From Owenia fusiformis (Eukaryota > Annelida > Polychaeta > Sabellida > Oweniidae): 64,000 nucleotides of DNA. Positions 1-12,660 of this stretch are shown here, piece by piece. Where the stretch lies: NCBI GenBank assembly GCA_903813345.2, contig CAIIXF020000001.1, positions 48,687,885 to 48,751,884 of the forward strand, written 5' to 3'. The translations under genes were made by a program, and so were the position numbers. Position 1 is the first letter of the stretch; every line of letters begins with the position of its first letter. The notes under the pieces are model-generated. The model was given only the letters and a program-made list of their open reading frames with translations. It searched no databases and had not been told where the DNA came from.

Positions 1-1989
1 GAATATGCCATACACTGCAGGTGAGTATGGCATATTCACCCATATCACAAATACTGCGCAACCATGAATGTATGCCATATACCACGTATACCGACGTACT
101 GTCGATCATGCTGCTCCAGGAATAATGAGTCATCTGTACAAAGCATAATCAAGGTGGTAGAAGAAAATGAGAACCCATTTAAGATTGAAATTTTGATAAT
201 TAGCCATCTTGATTCTCAAGGGATCAATTTCTCCAACTGTATAATAACATGGAAGTCGAAGATGATAATAAGCTCCATTAAATACTTACTATGGAGGTGA
301 TGACTTTGCTGGGGTTTCTTAACTCTTCTATATACAGCTAGGGATACAATTATTTTCTGTACAAAGTACAATCAGTTCCCTTGATACTATGTGAAGTATC
401 GGGTGCTAGACTAGCAGTGAAACATTATCTCCAATTCCTTAGGGACAATAGGGCCGAAGCCAGCTTTGGTTCAGTGGGGGTTTGATCGCCAAAACATTTT
501 TGGTTTTCAGTCAGGGGGATGCAACTCTGGCATAAAAAAAGCTAAAAATTAAGATCTATCTTGAATTTTACAAATCTTGATTCAACTTCCTTCAAAATAG
601 GGCTAGAAGCTTAAAATAAAAAGCATTTAAAAACTCTTCTTCTATCTCATGGTTATATTTTTATTGGTTATGGGGGGGGGGGGGGTGCGATCCCATTGCA
701 CCCCCTGGCTAAGCCTATGGACAAGATGTATTATTTTGACATAAACAAAACATACACATCTTGTTATGTTCTACAACTACAACTAAACAATTTATGACAT
801 ATATACAATATGAAGTGTGCAAACTGCAACCAGGCTGTGTGAAACTCTGGCTCTTAATCATTTGGCGTTACAATTTGTTATTATATAGCTAATTATTTGC
901 AGCAACAATAGGAGTCCCGTTGCAGTTTACATGGACCCTATACTATAAAGCATGTACACCCCCTCTATAAGTTTGGCAACTGGAAGTTATTATATGATAG
1001 CATATCAAAGTCTGTCAATGTTTAAAACTTGATTATGTTCCTTATTACCACATTTCAGATACTTCGATTTCATATGCCAAAAATAAACAGACTTTAATAA
1101 GTGATTCAAAGGGGTTTCAGTTGCCAAACTTATGATGGGAAGTGCTATCATTCATAAACATAAACTATAACTACATGAACAACATTAGGAAAGAATGGCA
1201 CCCGAAATACAGTTTTGAAAAATGTTATTAGTACACATACATGTATTTCCAATTGCTGACCACACATGATCTAAATGGTTTTATGGTTTATGGCAATGAT
1301 AAGCTGTAAAAAATATAAAATGATAGATAATGAATATGTTTAGCATATTATGATGTCACATATAGTGTTCAGATTTATTTAGAATAACACTTTTTGCTAT
1401 AATGATACATATTTTCTATTTGACCCTAGCAAAAAGTTCTGAAGTGTAAGGTGCCACGCCCCCTTTCTTGAATTTTCAGGGGAAGGGTAAGAGAAAAATC
1501 AGAAAAAATAAATGCATGCACTTTTTATTGAAACTTATGCAGGAAATATTTGCTAACATCATCAGTGAAGTTTTCAATCAGGTTTTATACACCATAGGCC
1601 CTTACTGTTTTTTAAATGACTGATTAACTATCGACTGATTAAGAAATTTTGAGAAGAAATTATGTACTTTTAGGGACAAATTATCCCATATCTCTACCAA
1701 ATTTTGTTGGATAAGACCCAAACTTTCAGGAATTCTTCATACATGCCTTATTGATATACTAACAATGTTTCATAACAATTGCAATATCCTGAAATGAGAT
1801 ATTAAATAGTTTCAAGCATATGGTCAAACTCCGACTCGAAAATGATAAAATTTGCTGACTCGGCACTTTTGAGCCTGCTTTGCAAGGGTTCACAAACTTT
1901 TTTTTACATGCCTTGGGGTCCCCTACAAGAATCTAAAGTCAAATTGAATCTAGGTGTTTTGGACACAAATCGCCTTGGCCGTAGCACTA
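1..1989 (-). repeat. Long dispersed repeat, copy A, carrying a LINE 3' tail
   Basis: This stretch matches 16987-19106 along its whole length in the same orientation; sampled stretches look about 95% identical by eye. It begins before the window edge. Its right part, read on the minus strand, is the last roughly 28 codons of a non-LTR reverse transcriptase ORF (about 1989 down to a stop at 1906-1904), followed leftward by its 3' untranslated region. Homology to copy C stops at about 1989, just after GTAGCACTA. A roughly 130-bp segment present in copy C (about 17292-17425) is missing here near position 308, between short matching sequences, which suggests deletion. A small TIR element is nested at 448-718. 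Confidence 0.85.
448..718. mobile_element. Small TIR element with poly-G and 5-bp target duplication (in copy A)
   Basis: The left end reads ATAGGGCCGAAGCCAG and the right end CTGGCTAAGCCTAT, an imperfect inverted repeat. The pentamer GGACA flanks both ends (443-447 and 719-723). The interior is non-coding and includes a run of about 14 G near 671. It shares its end motif (GCCAG), G-richness and 5-bp duplication with the elements at 43057-44083 and 51374-51560. It was present before copies A and C duplicated, because both carry it with the same GGACA flanks. Confidence 0.75.
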
Positions 1990-2084
1990 CTATTCAAGAA
2001 GAAATTTTCAAGATGGCCGCTAAATATCAAAATATGTTTTGTTCGGTGGAGTTTGCTACTCCGTGGAGTTGCTGTTTTTCTAGA
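1990..2084 (+). repeat. Tail fragment of the 'CTCCGTGGAGTTGC' repeat family
   Basis: It contains AAGATGGCCGC and ends with TGCTACTCCGTGGAGTTGCT followed by a T-rich stretch and CTAG. The same tail closes the larger family members at 26392-28031 and 45709-46779. Only about the last 95 bp of the family is present, directly abutting copy A. Confidence 0.7.
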
Positions 2085-3291
2085 TAAAATATTATGTGTG
2101 CGTTCTAAAATTTAGTTTTGAATACATAAATAGACAGATATATAGTATTGAACTTACAGATGCTTTCAAAAATTGATTTCTCAGTTTCACAAAAAAGTGA
2201 GTTGGGACATTTTTACTCTCATAGGGCGATATGTGCGAGCTCTAAAATTTAGTTTTGAATAAATAGACAATTTTCCGAACAAAAAGTCCTTCAAAAACCA
2301 TTTTTTGAAATTAAAAAAATCTCAAACATCACATTTTGATAACATTGGGTAAAACTACAATATAAAGTGGTTTAAACTTTATATGGGGCCTTTAGTAATC
2401 GCAGTCACCGTTTACTTCACAATATATCTGATTTACTTCTTGGTTAAAAGACAAATTCAGGTTTTGTTCAATTCATATTTGTAAACGTTTGCTCTCTGTG
2501 GGTTTCGTGCATGCAAATCATTATTACATCCTGGTTGATTTGAATGCATCAAAATTAAGTTTGAATTCACCTTTCCACAAAGTCAAGAAAATCGATAATT
2601 TCCGCTGTGATTGGCTATATGCAAAAAATGATTGCGGAAATCGATGACGTCAATGATAGAAAGTTTTGAGGAATTAGAACAGCCAGTATATGAATATTTT
2701 GACTTAACTTGATAAAAACGACCATATTTGCCCAATGCAGTAAATATTTTTAATCAAATATGAAATATGGACGGGGCACTTTCATCCCAAATCTTAGATA
2801 ATTTAATTCAATCAATTTTCTATATAGAACTAGATAGAGTTTATTAATTCTCTGTTCAGCCTTAACATCTCATGCGATTGTAAACAAAAAAAGTAAATGG
2901 TGAAGTTACACAAGTAACTCGATTAAATTATCTGGTCGTGGTCCTATTAAATGGCTTTTACGTCGTAAAGTATAAAATGCCATCTCAAATTCACCGTAAC
3001 TGCCATTCACACAAATCATGCAACTCAATTGAATTGAAACACAAAAACAAGTATTTCGGATATTTTGTTATTCAGGATCACATCGACCCTACAGTAACAG
3101 TTCACATAAGCAAAATATTTTTAAAATCATAAATATATTATATGGTAACTAAATTGAGTTTCTTTTACTTCGAACATTTCAATAAAACATACAATCGGGT
3201 TTCTTGCTAAATACAATTTATTATTAGGTCTAGTGGAATAACCCCAGAAATAACCTTCATCCACCAAACGTGGGGAACGCCAATGGGCTTA
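2085..3291. other. AT-rich non-coding stretch
   Basis: No splice-flanked or family-like reading frame is visible; short ORFs here look random. The only local structure is a repeated phrase, TCTAAAATTTAGTTTTGAAT, at about 2104 and 2240. Confidence 0.5.
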
Positions 3292-3871
3292 TTAAAGGGT
3301 GACGCATATCGTTTAGCAAATCGAACGCTCGTTTCTGGTGTTGCTCACCGTTTAGTATAAAAGGCCCGATCCCGGAATAATACTCAAGGGTTTACAGGTT
3401 CTAGGTCGTTGTGTCAACACCTCTAACTGTTATATAGTATAAGTATATTATAGATCGTCACACATTTATAAAAGGGTGATTTTTATTTTGACAAATCAAT
3501 TCCACATTTATGGGTGAAATTTCAGGATCTTCTATTTGTGTACAATAAGGAAAAATTGGCATCTAAATTTCCCCATAACGTAATAGCACACAGCTTGGCA
3601 TATGAAATATCCTACAAATGAAACAAAGCAAGACAAACCGGTTTCTAATACAAGGATTTATATTGGCTGTTGTACATGTATTCTTTGAACGCAATCACTC
3701 TTTGGATAACGTTTTCAAAATCATTATAAACGGATTACTTTATCTCAAAGACAATTTCAATAAACTGGATTTTACAGAACTCCCCTTATTTCTAAAAAAT
3801 GGACTGATCCAGTTGATTCGCCTGGAGCCGCCATATTGTTTTTATACGGGATGCTAATCGTCACCCTTTAA
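3292..3871. mobile_element. TTAA-type TIR element (MITE)
   Basis: The left end TTAAAGGGTGACG (3292-3304) and right end CGTCACCCTTTAA (3859-3871) are perfect inverted repeats of 13 bp. They parse as TTAA target sites flanking a TIR that begins AGGGTGACG, which is the target preference of piggyBac and Kolobok-type elements. A similar inner motif, AAAAGGGTGA, lies at about 3471. A TATA-like TATAAAAGGCCC at 3356 lies inside the element. No transposase reading frame is visible, so it would be non-autonomous. Confidence 0.65.
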
Positions 3872-4098
3872 GAAGAAGATATTTCCAAGGCCAAATTCTT
3901 TATTCAAAGAAGCTGTTGAAGTTTGCGAAAAGCAAAATTCTGTGGGGACAGTTAAACCATTACTGTATTATTTTCCAAGTGAAATATGTACATTACGTTT
4001 ACGATAGCTGATGTAGTGCTACCTTTTAGTGTTTATTAGCCACGATCAGCGATTATACTATAAACAAATATTGTATTCTGTTGAGTGCAATACCTGTA

Positions 4099-4161
4099 TA
4101 TGTTTCTGAGGGTGAATTCCACGCAGCCCAAAGGGCAAATGGAATACATCCCTCAGAAATA
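4099..4161. repeat. Head hairpin of the CTCCGTGGAG repeat family
   Basis: The arms TTTCTGAGGGTGAATTCCA and TGGAATACATCCCTCAGAAA are inverted, with a short loop. About 85 bp downstream is TATAGTGAAGCCCTCCGTCC. The same order of hairpin followed by this phrase is seen at 45710-45810, so this is the head of the same family. Confidence 0.7.
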
Positions 4162-4244
4162 AGATATGGTCTTTACGAATATTGCATGCAAAATACATGG
4201 GAATTACTAATCATAAAGCGAATTATCCCAACGAACGAAGTTCT

Positions 4245-4312
4245 GTAGGGTTATAGTGAAGCCCTCCGTCCGTCTGTCCGTCCGTCCCTCCATACAATAC
4301 CCCATGTTTTCT
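4245..4312 (+). repeat. Head phrase and CCGT microsatellite of the same family
   Basis: GTAGGGTTATAGTGAAGCCC is followed by several CCGTCCGTCTG-type units. It matches 45781-45813. The body of the family is not recognisable beyond this point, so the copy is truncated. Confidence 0.65.
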
Positions 4313-4479
4313 CCGTCCACTTTTCGAAAAAATCTTTTTTTGCAATATTTCAATTATTTTGTTTTAAAATGTAGTTTTAACAATCAGATACTATAGAATA
4401 TATCCCCACGCACCTGTAAACGGCAATTTGAGCAGCAACAATGATTTAAGCGCAAGTTATTACCTTTCAAAATTTTTTG

Positions 4480-5080
4480 ACTGGGGTATCAGGCGCGTGG
4501 CTGAAAAACATTGTTCCTAACATCGCTGGAAATAGCCGTATACACCAATGGAAAGCGTTTTTGAATCCCTATTTTATGGTTCTGATCACACATAAAAACA
4601 ATGACGCATAGAATACGGTTTCCTCCGTCCACCGAAAAAATGCAACCTATCTTGTTGTAACATTCTGACCTATCTTTCATGAGATCAGAAAATTGATGGA
4701 AATTATTTTTAATATCTTTCTCGCTCGATTCTTCCGCTAAAACTTCGTCAGATTTGAGAATATAGTCTAAGGAACATCTCCTTGACAGGAATTTATCCAC
4801 ATTGAAATATATTTTGAGAAAATTGATGTAATCGAGATTGATTTTTACGCTCCTTTTACCCCATGTTACGAGCGTTTTTCGTAAAACGATAATTGTTTAA
4901 ATTAAAGTCTCAAAACATTATATTATACCTGTATAAATACATTAAATAAATCATGGCTAATAAAATACAAACTTCTGATGTACTTTGCCAGAACACAATA
5001 CGTTAATGAATACGCTAGATTAAGAAATGCTTGCCCGTCTACGCGTATTTTACCCCAAGTTACGAGCGTTTTTCATCGTT
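4480..5080. repeat. Repeat fragments with TACCCCA / CACGCGCC motifs
   Basis: GGGTATCAGGCGCGTGG at 4485 matches, in reverse, the CACGCGCC-plus-TACCCC units at 26280-26390. The phrase ACCCCATGTTACGAGCGTTT at about 4858 recurs as ACCCCAAGTTACGAGCGTTT at about 5053. A 103-codon open frame on the minus strand (4489-4800) sits inside; its product resembles no family I know and I treat it as chance or repeat-derived. Confidence 0.55.
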
Positions 5081-5762
5081 TATTTATTTTTTGATTTTTT
5101 TGTTGTATAATCATATTATCGAAAAATAACCCCAATATACATTTGTAAATATGTTTATACAATAAAGACACGCATTTAAGAAAAATAATACATAAGATGC
5201 TCAATTGATGAAAGCGCTAGGCCTATTTTAAGATTACGAATGGTGCCCGTCCTTTGATTTTGAACACATATCTGTATTATTTAATTTTATCTATTAGAAG
5301 TAAATTATTCATAATTGTACTTTATTTTCACGATTATTGAAGAGTTTAAAACATATCGGTTGTAAATATGTATCCAAAAACCTACTGTTTCCTTACCTTG
5401 TATATAATTTGGCACAGCAAAACAACCTATTTTTTAAATAAATCAAATGTCACATTTAATCTCCCTATTAATAATAGCTACGTTATCTATGTAAACCTGA
5501 ACTTAATCTCTCTAATTATTAATTGGTTGCATAATTGGCACACAAATACATGGTCTTGTTATCCAGATAACGCTTGAAATTTCAACTAAATCTGATAACA
5601 GGTATTGGAGTTATCATCCAGACAAAAAGCCCTGCTTGAATGGTTTGGTGAACTTTGAGATCCACTATCTCTAATTTCTAAACAAAATTGTTTTAGTAAA
5701 TGATAGAATAGTGTCTCAACAACGGTGGACAAAACTCAAAACATTACAAAAGATACACTGTA
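5081..5762. other. AT-rich non-coding stretch
   Basis: I see no repeat or coding structure here. Confidence 0.45.
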
Positions 5763-5839
5763 TAATATGTTTTCAGCTAACAGTCTGAAGGCCACTCATT
5801 AGGCTACTGGTCTTCAAACTGTTAGCTGAAAACATATTA
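5763..5839. repeat. 77-bp near-perfect stem-loop
   Basis: The arms 5763-5794 and 5808-5839 pair over 32 bp with two imperfect positions; on each DNA strand one of these is a G:U wobble in RNA. The loop is 13 nt. The stem begins TAATATGTTTTCAGCTAACA. Size and loop resemble a pre-miRNA, but a short fold-back MITE would look the same. There is no clear target-site duplication. Confidence 0.85.
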
Positions 5840-8270
5840 GATATATTACATTAATGCAGATATTAGCATATCACTATATCATGTCATTTAATGTCAAGAA
5901 AAGGTACATTTTAGAGCATAGTACGTTGGCACCATTTTCACCATGTTTCCTACAAACCAGGAAGAGTTACGCTACACTTGAGGAACTACATCCCGGGAAT
6001 TCTTTGTTTGTTTCGTTCAGAGGGATCGCGTAATCGAGCCAGGAGTAAAGTTGAGAAATCTGGTAAGTTCAATTCAAATTCAAGTTGAATCATTTTGGAG
6101 ATGTTGTGATATTATAAATGCAATCGTTGTGCTCTACCTTATAAGATATTATTGTTATTAATTAATTGTATGTAAATGTTGGTTTTGTAACCTCTGTTTT
6201 GTAAAATAATTCTAGAGTCTTATTCCCCGTCAATCACTTTTCGCCCTGTGGTGTCGACTCAATAGACTATAGGCCTAGACCTAGAGTTTGCAGTTTGATT
6301 TGGGCTTTCAATTTATTCTAACTAAAGATGAGGAAGATTAGAATAGCCAAGGACTTGGAATAGTAAAACTGATTTGGCCTTGGGCTCAAATCAAAGTGGA
6401 ATTTCAGGACTGTGTTCATTGACTTTTTGAAACTTCAAGACTGGTTCAATAAGGCTTAATTCTTAATCTGAATTTTGATAGGTGGATTGAATCATGAGAA
6501 TTGGAAGCCCATGATTGCATTAATGTCCATACTATGTATTGAGGGGACTCATCTCTAATCCTTACGACAATGGTGATATATTTGCCAAGTGAAGAAATAC
6601 TGAGAATAAACATCTCTAGGAAAAGCTTGTTTGTTAACTTCATGTTTTACGAGTGTTCTATATTAAATGTCAATGACGTTTTACGACATAATAACTCATA
6701 GCAACTATGAGCCCCTCAGCATTGTTTTATCATGACGTGATAAAACGCTCTTGTTAACAAATTCTCGGATTATGGTACCATTATCTGTGACATCAGTGAC
6801 ACATTGCCCCATCAACAATTAAACAAACAAACAAAATATACATCACTGATTTTTGAAATCATTGTATAATTTGGAACATTGCTTTTATTTGTTTTCCTAA
6901 GTTGTTTCGATTTCATTCATTATATTCCAGCAGAATCTACATATGTTTGCAAATGTTTTACAGACATTATGAGTCTTATGACAACCCTATCATGTAACTT
7001 GCTTTTTCTGCTAAATGCCATTAGCATGAGAAAATATTAGTTTTCCGCATTATAGTTCTAGTTTTATATGTCTCTGATTAGATGTATAAGAAAATCATTA
7101 TATGGAATGGGCAGCAAGATTGTGTAGTAAGTGTACTCCTTAATAACACTTAAAAATAAAAAAGGTTCCACCTATCTCAAAGAATATCAAAGTTTATTGA
7201 AATAAATATATTTAATGAAATTCTAAAAATGTCAGAAAAAAGCAAAACTCTGGTTATGAATAACTTACAGAAAAAATTGACGGTGGAACCTTTTTATTGA
7301 AATTTTTTCAGGGGTACATGATCTAACTTGTTTAAAACAATAAAAACAATATGTCAATTTTCTAGTTTTTCCTCAAAAATGTCAAAGTTTATGAAAATTG
7401 AAAGTCAATTAAAATTTGATATGGCGTCAATTGTACTGCCGAACTTGGGTAAGGGGTCAAAATCCTATATCTATCCTGTTATTGCAATGCTTTATTAGTA
7501 CTAATGAAAAATAATTGGCACCAAAACACTTCAGCTTATCAAATGCCGTAAATTAAAAACAATCTTGTTGACCGTATGACAATTTTCCTTAGCTTGCATC
7601 ACTAAATTAAGAATGTGTCGCTTTTAAAGCAAGCCTGTTCAAGCAAAGTGGGTAAATTGAGGCATTTTTTACGGAACGTCATACTCCTCTAATCTTTAAA
7701 GATTCTCGCAATCTTTATCCAATCAGCGTTTGCGAGTGTGTCGGCTCACGTATAAAAGGCGAATCCAACTCAAATCCATGCAGGGGTGTATGAGGTACTC
7801 GAATAGGAAAGAGCTAGTGAAATCTGAATTTAAATGCACATGGTCAATGTTTACACATGTTTGGAGTTATTGAAGAAAATGTGATATGAGTGTGGTTCCG
7901 AATTTGAAGTCATTGCTGGAAAATATGATTTTAATACGTGAAATTATATCTATAAATACAGCACTAAAAATAACAGTACACATGAAGTACATGTATGATT
8001 GTGTTCAGAAATGTTTGAAACCCTTACGGAAAATTATATCTGCATTTTGTCACCATTGCTCTTTCTTCCCGCGTTCTAGTGCTGTTTGAATGAATATATC
8101 AATTAATGTATTTCTAACTAAAATATATCACATTTTTTTATAAACCACAAACATTTAGATCATAAAAAAATTATTCAATACTTGAGTGAGCATGATATGC
8201 AAGGGTTACTAAGTTGACACAGTAAATGACCACTGATATTGTGTTAGTCCATGCACACAGCGTATTCTGC
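5840..8270. other. Long AT-rich non-coding stretch
   Basis: No exon-like frame stands out. A consensus-like TATA box, CGTATAAAAGGCG, lies at about 7749, but no credible downstream coding exon follows. A fragment at about 6540-6560 is the reverse complement of the AGAGATGAGTCCCC phrase seen at 8985 and 9538. Confidence 0.45.
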
Positions 8271-8273
8271 TAA

Positions 8274-8708
8274 GGCCATAAGAAGTAGATTCTTTGCTTT
8301 GCGTCCCCTTGCTTGCACGATTTTGAGTAAATCAGAAAAAAACAAACACATCAAAATAGCAATCACAAGGGTCTGAAAGTACCATTACATTTCGTTCAAT
8401 CAGAATCAGCCGAAATGGCGGATAATTTGATGTGCGTCAAAATTGACAGTGTTATAATTATTTTGGCATACATTGTGTATTTTCTTATTTTTTACCCATG
8501 AAGTTTAAATATATTGTATAAAATGTATAGATATGTGTTTGTAATCACTGCAAATTGGTATGTCATCCCTTTTTATGCCCATAGAATATATACATTTCTC
8601 AGCAAACAAGTTTGTGTTTTTTTCTTGAGTTTGTGTTTGTTTTCCTTGTACCCTTGCATGATTTGGATTTTGCCAGGACGCAAAACAAAGAATCTACTTC
8701 TTATGGCC
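8274..8708. mobile_element. Harbinger-like MITE with TAA target duplication
   Basis: The TIRs GGCCATAAGAAGTAGATTCT (from 8274) and AGAATCTACTTCTTATGGCC (ending 8708) match for about 33 bp with one mismatch. Both ends are flanked by TAA (8271-8273 and 8709-8711). A TWA trinucleotide duplication is typical of PIF/Harbinger elements, so that is the best fit. The interior has no transposase, so it is non-autonomous. Confidence 0.75.
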
Positions 8709-8939
8709 TAATACACATTTGCTAACACCCCCACTTTCAAAGTGAAGTGACTAATTGGTTTATGTTTACGTTTTAATGTGTTTTGGGTTCCTTGTTACAG
8801 CAAGGGGGGCCAGTAAAGTAGACTAACATGTTTGCATGGCAAATTTTGATCGAATATGTGAGACACTTTAAGACGAATATTTTCACAGTGAAGATCTAAT
8901 TTACTTTATATATAATGAAAGCATATATGATCTCCTTCT

Positions 8940-9556
8940 GAAAAAATCAAACAGAACATTCAGGACACCCAAAAATCAGCTAGGTTAGAGATGAGTCCCC
9001 TTAATGAGCTGCAAATTTAGGATCAATTGAGACCAATTTCCCTTGATAATATCACCCTATGCAGACTGTGCTATACCAAAACAAGCAGTGCGTAAATTAT
9101 TATGTGCGCAAGGTGCCGATATTAAGGGTCTTTTTTAAATTTGAATTCATGATATTTCAAAAACTAAGGCATGTTGGGTTCTCAATTATATTTATACTTG
9201 TGTCAGAATCCCTAATAAGGAAATTTTTAAAACAGGTGTGCACTTCATTCTACAGTGCCACATCAAGCAGTACTACTCTCTCCAAAGGAAATAATGTGAA
9301 ATTGCAGCTGTTACACAGCGTTAACAGCATTCATTCAATATTGGTGATCGAAATGCGTATCAATACAAATTATATTTGCATTTTGAAAGTTGAAAGGTTT
9401 CTTTGTCATTTTATACAAAATTTGATACACTAAATGAAAATGTGCTACCTCTAAGCAAGTGGTGCGGATATCTGTTAAGTGCACAAAAAATCAAACAGAA
9501 ACAGAACATTCAGGACACCAAAACATCAGCTAGGTCAGAGATGAGTCCCCTTAATA
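8940..9556 (+). repeat. Pair of about 65-bp direct repeats, 545 bp apart
   Basis: AACAGAACATTCAGGACACC leads into a shared stretch ending GAGATGAGTCCCCTTAAT. It occurs at about 8944-9005 and 9486-9556, with the second copy carrying a 6-bp insertion. The intervening sequence has no coding signal. The pair could be ends of a decayed element or remnants of a tandem duplication. Confidence 0.65.
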
Positions 9557-10740
9557 ACAATTTTAGTTGCAATACTTCAAAGTACTCAGTTCAGAATAGA
9601 CAAAATGCCAGCACCAGTCCTGTTACTTTTGGAACACCCTGTACATTGGGTGCATAATTTGTTATTTATCCAAAAGCGCCCCCCCCCCCCTATTTTTGTT
9701 CCCCTTTCTCATATTTTTCATTAAACATTTTGTATGAGGTTTTCCTTTATTTATGTTTAGTTCAGATCCTTTAATAAATGTTGAACTTGAAAGTTGTGTG
9801 CTAAAATGGTAAGTTATATTTTTATTAATTGATATAGTGACATCACCTACTAAATGCCAAAGTTAGGCTTTTTCTACAAATTCTTTTTTTAAATCTCAAC
9901 TTGCAATGGTAGAGCATTATGTGCCAAAATAATAAGAAATATTTTTTATATTCATCAATAAGTAAGATTGTTGGAGAGGAAATGCAAGGATAAAGAAAGA
10001 AGACTGATATTATTGCTATACAGTATTTATAAATTGGCCAATAGATTCAATTTCTTTAAAATACCTAATGTATACCTAAGTATTCACAAAACCTGCAATA
10101 TATCTTATCACATTTCTTTAGATAAACATTTATTGGCATCTTTATGAACTGTATTCTGATGAAAGTTAATCAGGTACATAAGTTCAAGGTCACAGCACAA
10201 CTCAAATATTATATTGCTTAAAGTACAATTCAACATGATATTGTTGTTCCTTGAAGGATCTACGTATATGTTAACTTTCAAACTTTAAAAAGGAAAAAAT
10301 GTAAAAATTCTATTATACAAACCAATTATGTTTGTATATATTTAAAATTGAATCTAGCTCATCACCAATTTATTCAATACCATATATGGCCAAATCCAGC
10401 ATTTGATAAACACCCTCACTTTGTAATTTTTATGATCTCCGAATACATTTTACTTACTTACTTTAACTTAACTTAAAGAATTTGAATTAATTAATTATGA
10501 AGTTTATTAATTGACAATTTAATTAGCTCTGTATATACATATTTCATAGTAATTCATAGTATAAATAAAGATATTCACCTACTGCCAAAGATCGCTTAGA
10601 TAATGATTCATAACATTTTTATCTGAATGATTTTTGACTTTCTTAGTACATTAAAACTAGGCACCATTGAGCAACTCCACAAGAAGGTCCAAATAACTAG
10701 CTCGGACAACTATGTAGATACACTTTGAGGATGTGCTCTA
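9557..10740. other. AT-rich non-coding stretch
   Basis: It contains a C11-type homopolymer near 9678 and a short TTAC microsatellite near 10450. GGAACACCCTGTACA at about 9630 resembles the right end of a TA-type TIR element, but I found no matching left end. No exon is recognised. Confidence 0.45.
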
Positions 10741-10754
10741 AATGTTGTCCATTC

Positions 10755-10866
10755 CTTTGCAGGCACACCTGGATTCTACAGGCAAAGTTCTTGAAGACCC
10801 TAACACATTCCTCCAGAGAAATGGTCCTGATATTTCTGGTGATCTCTCTTCAGGTCTTACAATACA
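10755..10866 (+). repeat. Duplicated unit related to 12670-12760
   Basis: CTTTGCAGG, ACCTGGATTCT and GACCCTAACACAT occur in the same order here and at about 12671-12728. The downstream copy leads directly into the diverged minisatellite, so this unit probably belongs to the same repeat family. Confidence 0.6.
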
Positions 10867-11272
10867 CATGATCCTTCAAGTGTGTACTGAAGTGAGTTAA
10901 CCTCTCACTGGGGGCAAATTTTTTTAATTCTTGGATATCGTTGAAATTTTTATATATGACAAACATAGTAATGACATTGATAAACCATTTAAATAAAGAT
11001 TTATACAGAAAGCTCCTATGAAACTTGACTATTAGCAGAAAGACCTGAATAAGTGCATAGCTTGTTATTCCCTTAAAGATACTTTATATAAATTTTTACT
11101 TTACTGTGAAATTGATCAGATGCATTAGTTTCACTAGAATCAAAAAATGACCTGTATATATACATGTAAATGATTTATATGTTTTTAACAACACATATCA
11201 AACAGTTTTGATAAACTATTGGTGAAGTTATTTTGGATTCAAAGTGTCTCAAAGTAATTTTTGGAATACGGT

Positions 11273-11772
11273 TTATATTGATATATCACAATGTGACATT
11301 AATAGAATGATTTGAATATAATATAGTGAATCGAAATTATTACCCAATTCTTGACCCAAGATGGCATAGGCCACATCCCCCAGCACCCATTTTAAACCAT
11401 TATCAGGAATACATGTCTTGAAATAATTATAAAGTGGTAGTCTATTCTTAATACATGTACTATCATAAACGTTCACTTTCCCTCATTGAGCCTTGGACAA
11501 GTAAAAAATCTATGTTCAGAGGTTTCTTTACAACTGCATTTACAACTTCTGAAAAGGGGATGGGGATTGAAATGTGATAAAGTGAAAACCTCAAATCCAA
11601 TTGATATCTTCAAAACTAGCCTTTCAATCCATTTTATTTCTGTAAAAGTTTTAGACCCCTTGTTCGATTGATAATCTTTTCTTGCAATAAACATTTGAAA
11701 AGAAGATATACTCCTTGGAGTAGATAGGTTCAACATTTTGTGAAGAAATGTTGACATGGGGTCCCTATTCAT
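11273..11772 (-). pseudogene. Non-LTR retrotransposon remnant, C-terminal region
   Basis: The minus strand reads an open frame from 11772 to 11473 ending in CKCSCKETSEHRFFTCPRLN. The spacing C-x-C-x(4)-E-x(2)-H-x(4)-C matches the cysteine/histidine motif that follows the reverse transcriptase in many LINE ORF2 proteins. The frame is broken near 11475 and continues in another frame (11476 to 11273), a typical frameshift of a dead copy. No upstream catalytic domain is recognisable. I infer a 5'-truncated LINE fossil; the clade cannot be told from this piece. Confidence 0.6.
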
Positions 11773-12660
11773 AATTTTTGGAATGGTTTGATTGATATTT
11801 TTTATTATCCTTGAGAATTTACTTGAAAGATAACATATTGTGTTAATAGGAAAATGTCATATTTAAAATTACTCCTGGAAAGTACTCAAAATGAAAGATG
11901 TGACCATCTAACATCATTTTCCATACTAAACTTGGTCCTTTGAAATAACAGATATTTTCATCAGTATGAAGGCTATCCTGGATATTTAAAATATTGTTTT
12001 AAACAACGTAAAAGTTAAAATATAGAAAAATGATCTTTCGGAGTATAGGACATCTGTGTGTGTCATTTTCAATAACCTTGTATTTGATCCAAACTGGTTT
12101 TGAACGTAATTCCTGCAAAAAGAATTATTGATTTAGCCAATGCAGGGGTTGGTTTATTAAGTTAAAAATAATGCAAAATAATTGATATTTCTTGGTAAAA
12201 AAATAATGCTCCAAGTCTTCCTAAAAAAGCTAAATTTAAAACAAATTACTCAGTTTCCATAGAAATTGCCCATATGAGCATTTAATGTTCACATGTCCAT
12301 GGTGATACTAATGACACTTTGTTGCCCTTTGAAATGAGGTAATTGGAATGTTAATTAATGACAATACCTCCATTATGAGGCCATATTTGCATTATAAGAT
12401 ATCAGATTTTGAAAAAGATATACTTCATAAATAAACAATTTGGATTGATGTAGTGTTTTATAGCCAGTGAGTGCAATATAATATTTCTGTTACAATTTAT
12501 ATCATAATTTGAAATTAGGACAAACATAGTCACTTAAATGAAAACAGTAAATGAAATTGTCCAGGGTGAAACAAATGGTAGCAAACAAATAATGCCACAC
12601 ACATAATGTTGCATAATACTGAAAGGGAATAATGTATTCTGTAGACTAGAATATTAGGTG
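11773..12660. other. AT-rich non-coding stretch
   Basis: No coding or repeat structure was recognised apart from general AT-richness. Confidence 0.4.

Noticed and set aside
1842-2087. Recurring frame beginning MIKFADSALLSLLCKGSQTF at 1842, 14510 (minus) and 18959
   Set aside because: It is the antisense of the conserved LINE 3' end. The sense strand encodes the real reverse-transcriptase tail.
4489-4800. 103-codon minus-strand frame starting MDKFLSRRCSLDYILKSDEV
   Set aside because: No family resemblance, no splice context, and the flanks belong to repeat fragments (CACGCGCC/TACCCC).
8940-9556. LTR retrotransposon with 65-bp terminal repeats
   Set aside because: The repeats are too short, lack TG...CA ends and a primer-binding site, and the interior has no gag/pol signal.
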